Shown piece after piece: positions 63,659-64,000 of a DNA stretch of 64,000 nucleotides. Source of the stretch: Actinomadura sp. HBU206391 (GTDB lineage: Bacteria > Actinomycetota > Actinomycetes > Streptosporangiales > Streptosporangiaceae); contig NZ_JABVEB010000004.1 of assembly GCF_014323665.1 (NCBI RefSeq), positions 62,001-126,000 on the forward strand. The letters run 5' to 3'. Every line of letters begins with the position of its first letter. The first letter of the stretch is position 1. A program made the position numbers and the translations under genes. The notes under the pieces are model-generated. The model made no database searches. It saw only the letters and a list, made by a program, of their open reading frames with translations, and was not told the DNA's origin.

Positions 63659-64000
63659 CCACCACCACCGCCAACCACCTCGCCGACCCGCTGGCCCTCC
63701 TGCGTGGGATGCCATTCCTCGACGACGCTTTCAACTGGAAGCGGCTGCTCGCCGCGGCTGCTGCGGTCCGCCATGTCGAGGCCGAACACGAAGGCGCGAC
63801 TGGAAAGGTCACCAGCAGGAACACCGAAGCCTGGCTAACGCCCGCCCGCGTGCACGTGCTACGAAACTCGCCGCCGATGCCGGCCGCGCCGCTGACCAGC
63901 ACCTGCAGGGCGATGGTCGACGTTGAACTTCAGGCTGCTGCAGCGACCATCCCCGCCTGGGACCCCCTGATACAGCTGCCGGTCCGATACGCCCTGCTCA
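63655..64000 (+). CDS. Partial gene running off the right edge, unknown function
   Basis: The frame from ATG at 63655 stays open to the end of the window (115 codons): MTTTTANHLADPLALLRGMP, FLDDAFNWKRLLAAAAAVRH, SPPMPAAPLTSTCRAMVDVE. It overlaps the methyltransferase stop by four bases (ATGA), so the two are coupled. No domain was recognised in the visible part. Confidence 0.55.
   Translation, partial: MTTTTANHLADPLALLRGMPFLDDAFNWKRLLAAAAAVRHVEAEHEGATGKVTSRNTEAWLTPARVHVLRNSPPMPAAPLTSTCRAMVDVELQAAAATIPAWDPLIQLPVRYALL

Noticed and set aside
1-64000. tRNA, rRNA and riboswitch search by eye
   Set aside because: No T-arm-like GGTTCGAATCC-type sequence with matching acceptor stem, and no known riboswitch core, was found; a covariance-model scan would be needed to exclude them fully.

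Overview
The base composition (GC-rich throughout, with G/C at nearly all third codon positions), GTG starts, SARP, ECF-sigma, PASTA-less Ser/Thr kinases, XRE/TPR regulators and MMPL transport proteins all suggest a chromosomal accessory region of a filamentous actinomycete, probably of the Streptosporangiales or a close relative. This placement rests on gene families and codon use only; no rRNA, tRNA or core housekeeping gene is present to confirm it.

Layout. 1-15 kb: three SDR oxidoreductases, each beside its own regulator (MmyB-type HTH, ECF sigma factor with NTF2-like tail, LysR); a Ser/Thr kinase carrying a degenerate lipoyl-like domain; small secreted proteins; a secreted phosphoesterase; a broken SMI1-like gene and a DUF1963 gene. 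15.6-22.4 kb: an MMPL exporter, a strong terminator, a 1135-aa SARP/AAA regulator and a beta-propeller-like gene with an in-frame stop. 22.4-24.4 kb: decayed and AT-richer DNA with one short leader-like ORF and a terminator. 24.4-33.2 kb: an accessory island with a PLD-helicase-DUF3427 protein facing an SRA-PD-(D/E)XK nuclease, a three-gene overlapping operon ending in an anti-sigma-type ATPase, a DUF5919/NUDIX pair and an unknown protein with a nuclease-like D-QxK motif. 33.5-48.2 kb: a 5'-truncated helicase-exonuclease abutting a 5'-truncated kinase tail, a secreted Cys-rich protein, LysR/SDR, phytase, MerR/quinone oxidoreductase, a deleted aldo/keto reductase, a TAP-type hydrolase and a NarL-type two-component system. 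48.6-50.4 kb: a composite-transposon-like block bounded by inverted IS5-type ends. 51.7-52.6 kb: a mosaic of collapsed copies of genes found elsewhere in the window. 52.8-58.4 kb: two kinases and a tightly overlapping terpenoid-type operon (78-aa protein, polyprenyl synthase, MpaB-type oxygenase). 58.6-64 kb: a paralogue of the 30-kb A/B module with a divergent TPR regulator, an IS3 remnant, a second TPR regulator, a methyltransferase-like gene and a gene that runs off the end.

Theme. The window is striking for its duplicated, truncated and fused gene remnants. SMI1-like, Cys-rich secreted, helicase-exonuclease, XRE, DUF6223-like, kinase and MpaB genes all have decayed partial copies here, often joined end to end. 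The best candidates for uncharacterised biology are the helicase/SRA-nuclease pair with matching operator-like repeats, the paralogous A/B modules beside divergent regulators, the lipoyl-domain kinase and the terpenoid operon.
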